A DNA stretch of 64,000 nt from Chryseobacterium daecheongense (GCA_027920525.1 CP115858.1:3286001-3350000); one strand, 5' to 3'. Shown: positions 53,421 to 62,378, counted from the first letter of the stretch. Notes: generated by a model from the sequence alone, not told the origin. Made by a program: numbers and translations.

Positions 53421-53897
53421 TTAAAATAGAGAATTGTTTTCAATATTCTCAAAATAGGTGTCTATTTCTAAATCAGAAGAAGCTGCAGCTGCAACCGCCA
53501 GCTTATCACACAGCTCATTTTCAAAATGACCGGCATGCCCTTTGATCCAATGCATTTTAGGAGTATATTGATTGTAAAGAATAACAAACCTTTTCCAGAG
53601 ATCGGGATTCTTCACATTTTTCCACCCTCTTTTTATCCAGCCGGAAATCCAGTTTTGGTTGATCGCGTCTGCTACATATTTGCTGTCTGTAAAAACATGG
53701 ATATCATTTTCTGTTGACTTTAGCTTTTCCAGAGCCGTAATTACTGCCAGAAGCTCCATCCTGTTATTCGTTGTTTTACGGAATCCTTTAGAAAATGTTT
53801 TTTGATAGTTCTTTTCCGGAACACGCATGAGAATTCCATAACCTCCTTTTCCGGGATTTCCACTGCATGCTCCGTCTGTATAAATCTCAATTCTCAA
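53421..53897 (-). CDS. rnhA: Ribonuclease HI
   Basis: A 158-residue RNase HI that cuts RNA in RNA-DNA hybrids. The catalytic residues are visible: D8 (YTDGACSGNPG), E48 (NNRMELLAV), D70-region (FTDSKYV), a His loop (KGHAGHFENE) and Asp in NELCDKLA. The basic protrusion (ISGWIKRGWKNVKNPDLWKR) is present. It lies 38 bases downstream of dnaB on the same strand and probably shares its transcript. The pair is set between T9SS surface-protein genes. Confidence 0.96.
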   Translation of the reverse strand: MRIEIYTDGACSGNPGKGGYGILMRVPEKNYQKTFSKGFRKTTNNRMELLAVITALEKLKSTENDIHVFTDSKYVADAINQNWISGWIKRGWKNVKNPDLWKRFVILYNQYTPKMHWIKGHAGHFENELCDKLAVAAAASSDLEIDTYFENIENNSLF

Positions 53898-53935
53898 AAT
53901 TTCAGAAATTGTCTTTTCTTATCAGTTCAACATCA

Positions 53936-55522
53936 TTAAAAAGGGAAGTCGTCATCATCATCAAAATCATTCATCGAAGATCCTGACAATTGGGAGTTGT
54001 CCGGAAGATCAAATGCTGCCCCCGGCTGAATGGTTGTTTTTATCTTATCAAAACCACTAGGTTCATTCGAATTAAAACCTGAGGGATAACCTGGGTTTCC
54101 ACCCGTTGCTGCTTCGATATCTCCGAATTTTGCAAAATGTTTAAGGAAAGATAATCGTACATCGGCAGTAGCACCATTCCTGTGTTTTGCAATAATAAGC
54201 TCGGCCTGATTTTCAGTCGAAGTTTCCTGGCCTTCTTCATCATTATCCCAAACCGTGATCTTATAATATTCAGGTCTGAAGATGAAAGATACAATATCAG
54301 CATCTTGCTCAATCGCTCCTGATTCTCTAAGATCTGAAAGCTGAGGTCTTTTCCCCGGACGTGTTTCCACACTTCTTGAAAGCTGGGAAAGTGCAATAAC
54401 AGGGACATTGAGTTCTTTTGCAATTGCTTTTAATGAACGCGAGATCATGGAGATTTCCTGTTCACGGTTTCCTGTCCCTTTTCCACCTCCTCCTGCGGTC
54501 ATAAGCTGAAGGTAGTCGACCATGATAAGCTTTACACCATGCTGCATTACAAGTCTCCGGCATTTTGCCCGGAAATCGAATATAGAAAGTGATGGGGTTT
54601 CGTCAATGAAAAGCGGAGCGTTTTCCAGTTCGGATACATTGGAAAACAATCTTTGCCATTCTTCATCATCTAAGGTTCCCTTTCTTAATTTTTCAGATGA
54701 AATTCTGGTTTCAGAAGCAATCATCCTTGTGATAAGCTGAACAGATGCCATCTCGAGAGAGAACAGCACCATTGGGATTTTATATCCTACCGCAATATTT
54801 CGAGCCATGGAAAGAAGGAATGCTGTTTTTCCCATCGCAGGACGAGCCGCGATAATAATAAGGTCGGAATTTTGCCAGCCCCCGGTTTCTTTATCCACAT
54901 CCCTAAATCCTGAGGGTACTCCGGAAAGTCCTTCTTTGTCTTTCAGGGATTTAATTGTATCGATAGCCTGCTTTACTAAAGAATTTGCAGTATCAAAGCC
55001 TTTTTTGATGGTCCCGTTGGTGATTTCAAAAAAAGATTGTTCTGCTTTATCCAGCAGCTCAAAAACATCCGTGGATTCTTTATATGAAGAGTCTATAACG
55101 TTTGCTGAAACATTAATCAGACTTCTCAAAATATATTTTTCTAGGATAACACGAACGTGATATTCTATGTGAGCTGAGGAGCTTACTCCCATGGTGAGAT
55201 CAATAATATAATGATCCCCTCCTGCTGAATTTAATTTGTCTTCCTTTTTTAGGTCTTGTATAATAGTCATTAAGTCAACCGGATGGTTGGCTTCATATAA
55301 TTTCAAAATGGTAGCAAATATCACCTGATGTCTGGGATCATAAAATACCTCCGGAGTAAGAAGGTCGATGGAATGGTCAAGACCTTTTTTATCAATTAAA
55401 AAAGTTCCTATAATCAATCTTTCAAAATCCACTGCATTAGGAGGCATTTTTCCATCTGCAATTGACAATTCTTTCGCAAAATTTCCATGCGTAAGAGATG
55501 ATAATGTTTCTTTCTGCGCCAT
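53936..55522 (-). CDS. dnaB: Replicative DNA helicase with SSB-like acidic tip
   Basis: A 528-residue DnaB helicase. The N-terminal domain (about 20-125) is followed by a linker and the RecA-like domain with Walker A ARPAMGKTAF (near 226-235), VKLIMVDYLQLM and the arginine finger region. After the core there is an unusual Gly/Pro/Asn-rich tail of about 55 residues that ends NDFDDDDDFPF, close to the C-terminal tip of E. coli SSB (DFDDDIPF). I checked this in the nucleotides at 53936-53971. It could recruit SSB-binding proteins. The downstream rnhA encodes an enzyme whose E. coli counterpart binds the SSB tip. Confidence 0.96.
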   Translation of the reverse strand: MAQKETLSSLTHGNFAKELSIADGKMPPNAVDFERLIIGTFLIDKKGLDHSIDLLTPEVFYDPRHQVIFATILKLYEANHPVDLMTIIQDLKKEDKLNSAGGDHYIIDLTMGVSSSAHIEYHVRVILEKYILRSLINVSANVIDSSYKESTDVFELLDKAEQSFFEITNGTIKKGFDTANSLVKQAIDTIKSLKDKEGLSGVPSGFRDVDKETGGWQNSDLIIIAARPAMGKTAFLLSMARNIAVGYKIPMVLFSLEMASVQLITRMIASETRISSEKLRKGTLDDEEWQRLFSNVSELENAPLFIDETPSLSIFDFRAKCRRLVMQHGVKLIMVDYLQLMTAGGGGKGTGNREQEISMISRSLKAIAKELNVPVIALSQLSRSVETRPGKRPQLSDLRESGAIEQDADIVSFIFRPEYYKITVWDNDEEGQETSTENQAELIIAKHRNGATADVRLSFLKHFAKFGDIEAATGGNPGYPSGFNSNEPSGFDKIKTTIQPGAAFDLPDNSQLSGSSMNDFDDDDDFPF

Positions 55523-55526
55523 TGTG

Positions 55527-55534
55527 CAAAGATA
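55527..55534 (-). promoter_or_regulatory. -7 box of dnaB-rnhA (TATCTTTG)
   Basis: A perfect TAnnTTTG box ends 4 bases before the dnaB ATG at 55522, predicting a leaderless transcript. No TTG lies at the usual distance. The rest of 55535-55625 is A/T-rich with nothing else I can name. Confidence 0.55.
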
Positions 55535-55626
55535 GTTTATTTAAAAAAAAATTAAAAAATAGTAATCAACAAATTATTCTTAAGGGTTATTAAAATACCA
55601 CCAATAAAAGATAAGCAATGTTAATA

Positions 55627-55658
55627 AAAAAATCACCTCGATTTTGAGGTGATTTTTT
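55627..55658. terminator. Terminator of T9SS protein 4 gene
   Basis: A 13-bp perfect stem (AAAAAATCACCTC / GAGGTGATTTTTT, loop of 6). It lies downstream of the protein 4 gene on the minus strand and has runs of T on both strands. Confidence 0.9.
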
Positions 55659-55679
55659 AAATTCTATTTATAATTTCAA

Positions 55680-57740
55680 TTATTCTCTATTTTTTACCAA
55701 TATCCATCCGCTATAATTCGTTTGAGTATTGTTTTTATCATTTTCATTCCAAGAAATGGTGTACCAATACGTTCCGGTAATCACTTTTTTACCGCCGGTA
55801 GTTCCATCCCATTTGTAGCCTCTCAGTTTATCAGCTTCGTACAATTTATTTCCATATCGGTCATAAACGATGAATACTAAATTTTTCTTGTATCCTAGCT
55901 CAGAGTAATCTACGTAATCATTTACATTATCTCCGTTAGGTGTGATGGCATTAATTAAGTTAGGAACTGTCACTTGAATATCAATCGGAGTACAATCAAA
56001 AGAATCCACTACGTATATTTTGTTTTCCCCTCTAGGAAGTCCGGTAAATACGTTAGAATCCTGCCAGTTGGTACCATCCAGTGAATATTTGTATGGTGGT
56101 GTTCCTCCTGAAACATTTACGGTAATTGTATTGTTTGTAATGTCTACACTGCTGATCACTGGTTGTTGGGAAGCCTTTACACTTACTTGCTGTACTGTAT
56201 AGCAAATTCCTGTTTTAAGTTTTACCCAATAACTTCCTATCGCAACGTTTTGGATAGATTGTGTTGTTGCTCCTGTGCTCCACTCATATCCGTCAAAACC
56301 AGGCCCCGCATCCAATGTTGTAGTATCTTCAGGGCAAATTGTAACGTCTTTTAAAACCGCCGATTTTACCGGAGGAAGAACTTTAAGGGTGATTTTAGCA
56401 ATAGCATAACACATATTTGCGCTGAATACCCTTACATAAACATTCCCATTGGCAGAAACATAAGCTGTAGGATTAGCAATTGGATTGGTTCCGCTTACCG
56501 CATCGGCCATGGTTGCATAAAATTTCTTCGTGATGGGCGCCTGGCTTGATACGTTAGCTGTTGTTAAGTCAAATTTTGCTGTTGTAATATTGGTGTCAAT
56601 ATAGCAGGATTCAATTTCTGCATCATTCACCACTACTACCGGAAAGAATTTCAAGGTGATTGCCGAGTCGTCTGAACAGTTTTCAGGTGTTGTTACTTTT
56701 ACATATACTGTTTTTTCTCCTGAAACGTAAGCGGCAGGATTCATAATCTGGTTGGTTCCTGCATTTAAATCGTTCAATGTAGGATAATATTTTTTTGTCG
56801 CGGTACCAGAATATGTATTGGCCAACGTCAGGTTGAATGTTCCCGTCCCCGCACCATTATTATTACAAGCATAAATGGTATCGTCACTTGCCACAATGTT
56901 TCCCTGCCTGAATTTAAATTTCCCTGTCTGGAAACAGCCGTTAATCGGATTGTTAGGGTTATTCGGATCTGTATATTTTAATCGGTAGTAGTAGATCGTT
57001 GTAGCATCTACCATCGTAGGGCTTGGTAATGGGTTTGATCCCGTTATCGCATCATTTACATTATCATGATAAGTAACGGTAAAATTTGCATTTCCATTTA
57101 GAATCCCTGTTGTTAATGAGTTGAAGTCAAATGAAGTTGGCAAAGCACACTTCAGGATTTCATTTGGAGAATCCGGAGTAGGACCAGGTACCCCAGGTGT
57201 AATAAATGGATTCGGTGTTACTGCCGGATCATTAAATGCTGAAGTTAAAGTAGCTGTTCCACCCCATGTCATGGAAAAACCATGTGCTGTGTGTGAGTAA
57301 TTATCAACAATCAAATAATAAGTTTCTCCGGCAACTACGTCCATATACGCACTCATAGCCTCATCAGTGTTTGTGCCGGTAAGTGTGAGACTTAAACCAG
57401 TTGGTCCGTCTGCAGGAGAATAATTACATCTGATTGGTGGGCTTAAAGCGCCACATGTTTGATTAGGACCATAAACACCAAAGTCATAGTCATCAGAATA
57501 CTGATTAGGAGTAATAAGGAATGTTAAAGTTCCTGAAGTGGCTATGGTAAAAGAATACCAAACACTATAATGCTCGTCAGTGGCCAAACATCCCATTAAG
57601 TCTTCCTGAACATTACCATGACCACTAGGGGTGTAGGAAATATCAGAATTTCCACATACGGGAATTGCAGTGATACAGTCCGACTGTGAAAAATATATTT
57701 GATAAGTAAATAAAATAAAAAGAAGTAAGAATTTTCTCAT
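55680..57740 (-). CDS. T9SS type B protein 4, PPC-like N-terminal domain
   Basis: A 686-residue secreted protein. Signal peptide 1-18; an N-terminal beta-rich PPC-like domain about 20-165 (HYSVWYSFTIATSGTLTFLI, MDVVAGETYYLIVDN); a spacer; two repeat modules (DDTIYACNNNGAGTGTF and EIESCYIDTNITTAKF); Ig-like, SprB-like and type B domains (about 594-686). Its C-terminal half is nearly the same as that of protein 3 (YGNKLYEADKLRGYKWDGT), while its N-terminal half is like protein 5. PPC-like domains often aid secretion or attachment of proteases; here no enzyme domain is present. Confidence 0.92.
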   Translation of the reverse strand: MRKFLLLFILFTYQIYFSQSDCITAIPVCGNSDISYTPSGHGNVQEDLMGCLATDEHYSVWYSFTIATSGTLTFLITPNQYSDDYDFGVYGPNQTCGALSPPIRCNYSPADGPTGLSLTLTGTNTDEAMSAYMDVVAGETYYLIVDNYSHTAHGFSMTWGGTATLTSAFNDPAVTPNPFITPGVPGPTPDSPNEILKCALPTSFDFNSLTTGILNGNANFTVTYHDNVNDAITGSNPLPSPTMVDATTIYYYRLKYTDPNNPNNPINGCFQTGKFKFRQGNIVASDDTIYACNNNGAGTGTFNLTLANTYSGTATKKYYPTLNDLNAGTNQIMNPAAYVSGEKTVYVKVTTPENCSDDSAITLKFFPVVVVNDAEIESCYIDTNITTAKFDLTTANVSSQAPITKKFYATMADAVSGTNPIANPTAYVSANGNVYVRVFSANMCYAIAKITLKVLPPVKSAVLKDVTICPEDTTTLDAGPGFDGYEWSTGATTQSIQNVAIGSYWVKLKTGICYTVQQVSVKASQQPVISSVDITNNTITVNVSGGTPPYKYSLDGTNWQDSNVFTGLPRGENKIYVVDSFDCTPIDIQVTVPNLINAITPNGDNVNDYVDYSELGYKKNLVFIVYDRYGNKLYEADKLRGYKWDGTTGGKKVITGTYWYTISWNENDKNNTQTNYSGWILVKNRE

Positions 57741-57761
57741 TTTAAAATGAATTTAATGTAA

Positions 57762-57769
57762 CAAAAATA
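57762..57769 (-). promoter_or_regulatory. -7 box of T9SS protein 4 gene (TATTTTTG)
   Basis: A perfect TAnnTTTG box on the minus strand ends 21 bases before the ATG at 57740. No TTG stands at the usual distance. Confidence 0.45.
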
Positions 57770-57813
57770 GCGAAAATAACAAAATAATTGGATTATAGTT
57801 CGCTCGAATTAAT

Positions 57814-57839
57814 AAAAACCACTTAAAAAAGCGGTTTTT
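57814..57839 (-). terminator. Terminator of T9SS protein 5 gene
   Basis: An 11-bp stem (AAAAACCACTT / AAGCGGTTTTT, loop of 4) in which one pair is G-U only in the minus-strand RNA, followed by T residues. Confidence 0.8.
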
Positions 57840-57853
57840 ATCAAAAAATATGA

Positions 57854-59929
57854 CTATTCTCTGTTTTTTACCATAATCCAACTGGAGAATTTGATAGGTG
57901 TATTTTTCTTATCATTTTCATTCCATGTCACAGAATACCAGTAAGTCCCTGTTGAAACTTTTTTGCTTCCGTTGGTAGTACCATCCCATTTGTAACCATT
58001 CGTTTTGTCAGCCTGGAATATTTTTGCACCGTATCTGTCATAAATACTTAATATCAGGTTTTGCTTTCCTGCCAGTGCAGAATAATCAATCACATCATTC
58101 ACACCATCATTATTAGGAGTGATCACATTGACTAAATTTGGAACAACCACATTGATGTCAATCGGTTCACAATCATAAGAATCCTTAACATAAATATGAT
58201 TATCTCCTCTTGGTATATTATTGAATACATTAGAATCTTGCCAGTTGATATTATCCAATGAATATTTATATGGCGGAGTACCTCCGATTACATTTACAGT
58301 AATCGTATTTGTTGCTATATCAACATTGGATATAACAGGTTGCTCAGATGCATAAACTGTTACAGTTTGGTTGGTAGTACATTCCCCGGTTTTCAATTGT
58401 ACTGAATAAGTACCAACAGTTACATTACTGATGGTTTGTGTCGTAGCACCTGTGCTCCATAAATACCCGTCAAATCCAGGTCCTGCATCCAGTGTAGTTG
58501 TGTCTTCCATACAGATTATTTTATCTGCAAGGACTGTAGATTTTACAGGAGGTAATACGATCAGATTTACTTTTGCAACAGTATAACAATTATTTGCATT
58601 GGTCACTTTGATATAAACCACACCATTCGGTGCAATGTACGGAGATGGCGTAGTGATTTCGTTGGTTCCGTTAACAGCGTCTGTCATGGATGGGTAATAC
58701 TTTTTAGTAATACCCGGCTGTGTTGTTACGGAAGCAGCTGTAAGATTGAAAGATGCCGTTGAAGGATTCGATTCAATGAAACAAGATCTAAGGGTAGCCT
58801 CATTTACCACGACTACAGGATGGAATGCTAAGGTGATTTTTGCAGTAGTGGTACATCCGAATTGTGAAGTTACCAGAACGAAAACATTACCTCCTGCAGA
58901 ATTATACTGATATGGATTCGTGATCTCATTGGTGCCTGCATTAAGGTCTGTAAGGGTAGGATAGTATTTTTTTGTCACGGTTGGGTCGGCAATTACAGCA
59001 GCAGTAGTCAGGTCAAATATAGCAGTACCCGTATTGTTGTTATTACATTCTGTTAATGTGACATCAGTCGCTGTGATAGCTCTTTGTATAAATTTAAATT
59101 TACCCGGAATCCTACACCTGTTGATCGCGCCTGAAGGGGCATTTGGATCGGAATAACTAATGGCGTAATAATAAATATCAGTAGTATTGACGGTTATAGG
59201 CGTTGTTATCGGATTATTACCTGTAATCGCATCGTTTGCGTTAGTATAATAAGTTACTATGAAGTTTGGGTTATTGTTTATAATTCCTGCAGATAATGAA
59301 TTAAAATTAAAAACTGCCGGATTTGAACAGATAATAACCTCTCTCGGATCATTAGGTGTTGGTCCTGCGCTTCCTGGCTCCATAAACGGATAAGGTTGGA
59401 AAGCATTGTTGAAAGGGGAAACCAAAGTTGCAGTCCCTCCCCATGTTAATACGAAACCATTTGCAGTGGATAAGAAATTATCAACAACCATATAATAGGT
59501 TTGGCCAGCAACAACATTCATGTAAGAACAGAATGGCGGGCCTCCTCCATTTTCTGATGTTCCGGTTGCGGTCATATTTAAACCGGTAGGGCCATCGGCG
59601 CCGGAATAGTTACATCTTATGGGAAACCCAAGATTTGCACAAGTAACATTCGGTCCATAAACAGCCCAGTCGTAATCGTCAGCGAAAACGTTTGGATCGA
59701 TATTAAATGTCAGGGTTCCTGATGTGGCAACCGTAAAAGTATACCAGATGGAATAATGTTCCATGCTTAGACAATCTCCCAACACTTCGTGGATGTCTCC
59801 AGGTCCTGTAGGGGTGAAAGAAATAGGTGTATTTCCGCAAACCTGAACATTTCCACCACAGTCAGAGCTGGATTGGGCAAAACTTATCTGAGATATAATT
59901 ATCAGAAAAATAAGTAGAACTTTTTTCAT
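57854..59929 (-). CDS. T9SS type B protein 5, PPC-like N-terminal domain
   Basis: A 691-residue secreted protein with signal peptide 1-19 (QISFAQ); PPC-like domain about 22-180 (HYSIWYTFTVATSGTLTFNI, MNVVAGQTYYMVVDN); spacer; two repeat modules (DVTLTECNNNNTGTAIF and EATLRSCFIESNP); Ig-like, SprB-like and type B domains (about 599-691). Its N-terminal half matches protein 4, but from the second repeat on it is of type A, like proteins 1 and 2. It lies 25 bases after a small secreted-protein gene and may be co-transcribed with it. Confidence 0.92.
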   Translation of the reverse strand: MKKVLLIFLIIISQISFAQSSSDCGGNVQVCGNTPISFTPTGPGDIHEVLGDCLSMEHYSIWYTFTVATSGTLTFNIDPNVFADDYDWAVYGPNVTCANLGFPIRCNYSGADGPTGLNMTATGTSENGGGPPFCSYMNVVAGQTYYMVVDNFLSTANGFVLTWGGTATLVSPFNNAFQPYPFMEPGSAGPTPNDPREVIICSNPAVFNFNSLSAGIINNNPNFIVTYYTNANDAITGNNPITTPITVNTTDIYYYAISYSDPNAPSGAINRCRIPGKFKFIQRAITATDVTLTECNNNNTGTAIFDLTTAAVIADPTVTKKYYPTLTDLNAGTNEITNPYQYNSAGGNVFVLVTSQFGCTTTAKITLAFHPVVVVNEATLRSCFIESNPSTASFNLTAASVTTQPGITKKYYPSMTDAVNGTNEITTPSPYIAPNGVVYIKVTNANNCYTVAKVNLIVLPPVKSTVLADKIICMEDTTTLDAGPGFDGYLWSTGATTQTISNVTVGTYSVQLKTGECTTNQTVTVYASEQPVISNVDIATNTITVNVIGGTPPYKYSLDNINWQDSNVFNNIPRGDNHIYVKDSYDCEPIDINVVVPNLVNVITPNNDGVNDVIDYSALAGKQNLILSIYDRYGAKIFQADKTNGYKWDGTTNGSKKVSTGTYWYSVTWNENDKKNTPIKFSSWIMVKNRE

Positions 59930-59954
59930 TTTGATCAGTTTAAAATTTTAATTC

Positions 59955-60572
59955 TTATTTATTTGAAATTAACTGTCTGCCCCATGTTGGTGCAGCACTG
60001 CCCATAGAAGTTTTACTGTCGAATCCGTTTTTTGCTTTTTGCAGTAGTACATCAGCGTCAGCTTGGTTTCCTGATTTTTCTTTTATTCTCGCCTTTAGAA
60101 TGGCAAGTCTTGGATTATTTGGAGAGGTAGCCTCAGCTTTTGCGACTGCCTGAGAAACAATTTCCATATCCTTTTGTGTGTCACCTGATGGACTCACCTG
60201 CATTTTCTGGAAATATAGCAATCCTAACAGAATATTAGCTTCGGCATTGTCCTGTTGAGCATTAAATGCCCCTTTTGCAAATTTTCTGGCGAGAGCGTTA
60301 GCGCCCGGAAGATCTTCATGCATGGTTTGATTTAGCTGAATCTCTGTTTTAAGATACATAGAAACTGCGGCATAATAATAAGCTTGCCATCTGTCATTCT
60401 TTTTGTATCCTGTGAATTTGGAAAATTTTTGGAAAAGGTTGTCGTAGTCGGCTTTTGTTTTAGCTGTATTTACTTGTGATATAGATTGTTGGAAGTCTTT
60501 TTCTGAGTAGGTTTGGGCGTTTACCCAAAAGCCAGCCAAGAAGAAGCCTGAAATTAGTAGAAATTTTTTCAT
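59955..60572 (-). CDS. Secreted helical (TPR-like) protein
   Basis: A 205-residue exported protein with signal peptide MKKFLLISGFFLAGFWVNAQ. The mature part is all helical with TPR-like features (WQAYYYAAVSMYLKTEIQLN, then NAEANILLGLLYFQKMQ and NPRLAILKARIKEKSGNQADA). Such proteins usually bind other proteins in the periplasm. The gene leads into T9SS protein 5 with a 25-base gap, so a helper role for its export is conceivable but unproven. Confidence 0.82.
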   Translation of the reverse strand: MKKFLLISGFFLAGFWVNAQTYSEKDFQQSISQVNTAKTKADYDNLFQKFSKFTGYKKNDRWQAYYYAAVSMYLKTEIQLNQTMHEDLPGANALARKFAKGAFNAQQDNAEANILLGLLYFQKMQVSPSGDTQKDMEIVSQAVAKAEATSPNNPRLAILKARIKEKSGNQADADVLLQKAKNGFDSKTSMGSAAPTWGRQLISNK

Positions 60573-60591
60573 AAGGGGGGATTTTGTACGA

Positions 60592-60599
60592 CAAATATA
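60592..60599 (-). promoter_or_regulatory. -7 box of TPR-like gene (TATATTTG)
   Basis: A perfect TAnnTTTG box ends 19 bases before the ATG at 60572. The stretch CCCCCC lies between them on the minus strand, unusual in this A/T-rich DNA. Confidence 0.5.
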
Positions 60600-60661
60600 A
60601 AAAATTATTAAATTTTAATTAATGTTTTTAAGTTTTATTTAATATAACGTGGAATATGTGT

Positions 60662-61897
60662 TTAATATTGCATTTTTCGTAGCTTAGGATTCGTACTTCC
60701 GACAAGTAAGGCAATAAGAACCGTCATACTTCCTCCGAATACTACCGAACGGACCACGCCCAGTAGTTTTGCAGATAACCCACTTTCAAATTGTCCCATT
60801 TCATTGCTGGACATGATAAAAATTGAATTAACACTGAGTACACGTCCCCTTATATGATCAGGTGTTTTCAATTGTACAATGGTTCCACGAATTACAACGG
60901 AAATACCATCCAGCATTCCACTCATCACTAAAAACATAAATGATAACCAGTATATATGAGAGAGTCCGAATCCTATAATACAAAGCCCGAATCCGGTAAC
61001 CACACCAAGTAATATTTTTCCCTGATTTTTTCTCAGTGGAACAATGGAGAGAATGGTGATGATGCACATGGAGCCAATATCTGAGGCTGCATTAAGAAGC
61101 CCGAAACCTTCAGCTCCCACCTTTAATATGTCGGTAGCATAAACCGGGATCATGGCTACGGCACCTCCAAACAGTACGGCGAACATATCCAGACATAATG
61201 CTCCTAAGATTTCTTTAGTTTTGAAAATATACGAAATACCTTCCCTCATACTTTCCACAACATTAATATTCCCTTTTTTATATTCAGAAAATTGTTTTTT
61301 CAATTGCCAGAAAAATAACGAGGCGATAAAAATGAGCAGGATGATGACCACAAGAGTCCATTTTACGCCAAAAAAACCAATAAGGAAACCTCCTATGGCG
61401 TGACCACAAACAGAAGATATCAGAAATGTAGCTTGATTAAGGGTGACAGCATGAGGAAGATTCTCCTTTTTTACAATCTTAGGAATCATCGAGGGAACGA
61501 TGGGACCAATAAACGCTCTTGCAATTCCCGTAAAAAAAATCACACTATAAATAAAATAGGTGATCTGATGCCCGCTAAAATGCATTTCAACATTGAAAAA
61601 AGCTGGAATAAGCAGGAGCCCGATGAGAAAAATATAAGCATAGTTGCAAATGAGCAAGAGTCGCTTTTTTTCATTCATATCAATTACGTGTCCTGCATAT
61701 AGTGCGCAACTGACAGCCGGAATTACTTCCGAAAGACCAATTAATCCTATTGAGAAAGGATCTTTTGTTAACTGGTACACCCACCACCCCAATAAAGTGG
61801 CAAGCATTCTGAAGGCTAAAACAATGAAAAATCTTCCGGTAAGTAGATTTCTGAATTCAATATTTTCTAAGGTTTTTAAGGGAGTAAAGGAAATCAT
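60662..61897 (-). CDS. MFS transporter
   Basis: A 411-residue major facilitator superfamily transporter with about 12 membrane helices. It resembles the MFS_3 / enterobactin-exporter-like branch (start region FIVLAFRMLATLLGWWVYQL, then LIGLSEVIPAVSCALYAGHV and a charged loop DMNEKKR). The substrate is unknown; drug or siderophore export are possible. The ATG at 61897 is preferred over a TTG six bases upstream, which is part of the promoter box. Confidence 0.9.
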   Translation of the reverse strand: MISFTPLKTLENIEFRNLLTGRFFIVLAFRMLATLLGWWVYQLTKDPFSIGLIGLSEVIPAVSCALYAGHVIDMNEKKRLLLICNYAYIFLIGLLLIPAFFNVEMHFSGHQITYFIYSVIFFTGIARAFIGPIVPSMIPKIVKKENLPHAVTLNQATFLISSVCGHAIGGFLIGFFGVKWTLVVIILLIFIASLFFWQLKKQFSEYKKGNINVVESMREGISYIFKTKEILGALCLDMFAVLFGGAVAMIPVYATDILKVGAEGFGLLNAASDIGSMCIITILSIVPLRKNQGKILLGVVTGFGLCIIGFGLSHIYWLSFMFLVMSGMLDGISVVIRGTIVQLKTPDHIRGRVLSVNSIFIMSSNEMGQFESGLSAKLLGVVRSVVFGGSMTVLIALLVGSTNPKLRKMQY

Positions 61898-61900
61898 ACG

Positions 61901-61934
61901 CAAAAGTAGCTCTAAATATTTATTTAGAGCTACT
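61901..61934 (-). promoter_or_regulatory. 13-bp palindrome fused to a -7 box before MFS gene
   Basis: A perfect 13-bp inverted repeat (61905-61917 and 61922-61934, loop of 4) lies between the lipoprotein gene ending at 61990 and the MFS gene. On the minus strand its 3' end plus a T tract forms TACTTTTG (61908 to 61901), a -7 box that ends 3 bases before the MFS ATG at 61897. It may be a terminator, an operator, or both. Confidence 0.6.
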
Positions 61935-61989
61935 GAGAAGTTGATTTTTCAAATGATAAATCAAATGTATTTTGAAAGATAAAATCTAT

Positions 61990-62352
61990 TTAGTCTGCCC
62001 TTGAAGCACTCACTACGATGGCCGCAGCCGCAGCTGCACCGATAAGCACTGCTCCTCCTGTTACCCTTGCTCTTGATCTGTCTTTTACGGCAGCAACATT
62101 GGATTTTGGAATAATTACTTCTGTACTGTCTTTTTTACCTGCTGTTCCTACGATATTATCACCCTGGATATTACGGAATAACATTTTTTGTTTTTTAGAA
62201 CCGTCTTTCATAGTGACAATGTATATTCTTCCCGCTTCCAGATTAGAATAATTATTTTTTGAAATATCTTCACTGTACTTTGTAGTAGCACATGAAGAGA
62301 TTAAAAATAAAGAGGTAAGTAAAGATGATTTTAAAAGTACAGATGCTTTCAT
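61990..62352 (-). CDS. Small lipoprotein with C-terminal membrane segment
   Basis: A 120-residue lipoprotein: signal ending in FLISSC (C21), a small beta-rich domain (GRIYIVTMKDGSKKQKMLFR, GDNIVGTAG), and a Gly/Ala-rich hydrophobic end (GGAVLIGAAAAAAIVVSA) that may insert into a membrane. I know no function. The upstream sequence has a -7 box at 62371-62378. Confidence 0.8.
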   Translation of the reverse strand: MKASVLLKSSLLTSLFLISSCATTKYSEDISKNNYSNLEAGRIYIVTMKDGSKKQKMLFRNIQGDNIVGTAGKKDSTEVIIPKSNVAAVKDRSRARVTGGAVLIGAAAAAAIVVSASRAD

Positions 62353-62370
62353 TATTTTTATTTAGTTTTT

Positions 62371-62378
62371 CAAATTTA
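62371..62378 (-). promoter_or_regulatory. -7 box of small lipoprotein gene (TAAATTTG)
   Basis: A perfect TAnnTTTG box ends 18 bases before the ATG at 62352. Confidence 0.45.

Noticed and set aside
53421..53450. Hairpin at the end of rnhA (GAGAAT / ATTCTC) as terminator
   Set aside because: Only 6 bp with a large loop, within the last codons, and a poor T tract; not convincing.
46483..59929. Repeated DNA in the T9SS genes as CRISPR or transposon repeats
   Set aside because: Repeats keep reading frame and encode protein modules of about 84 residues; no spacers, transposase or terminal repeats.
46483..60572. Prophage or genomic island in the T9SS region
   Set aside because: No integrase, att repeats or tRNA; all flanking and interleaved genes are core flavobacterial genes.
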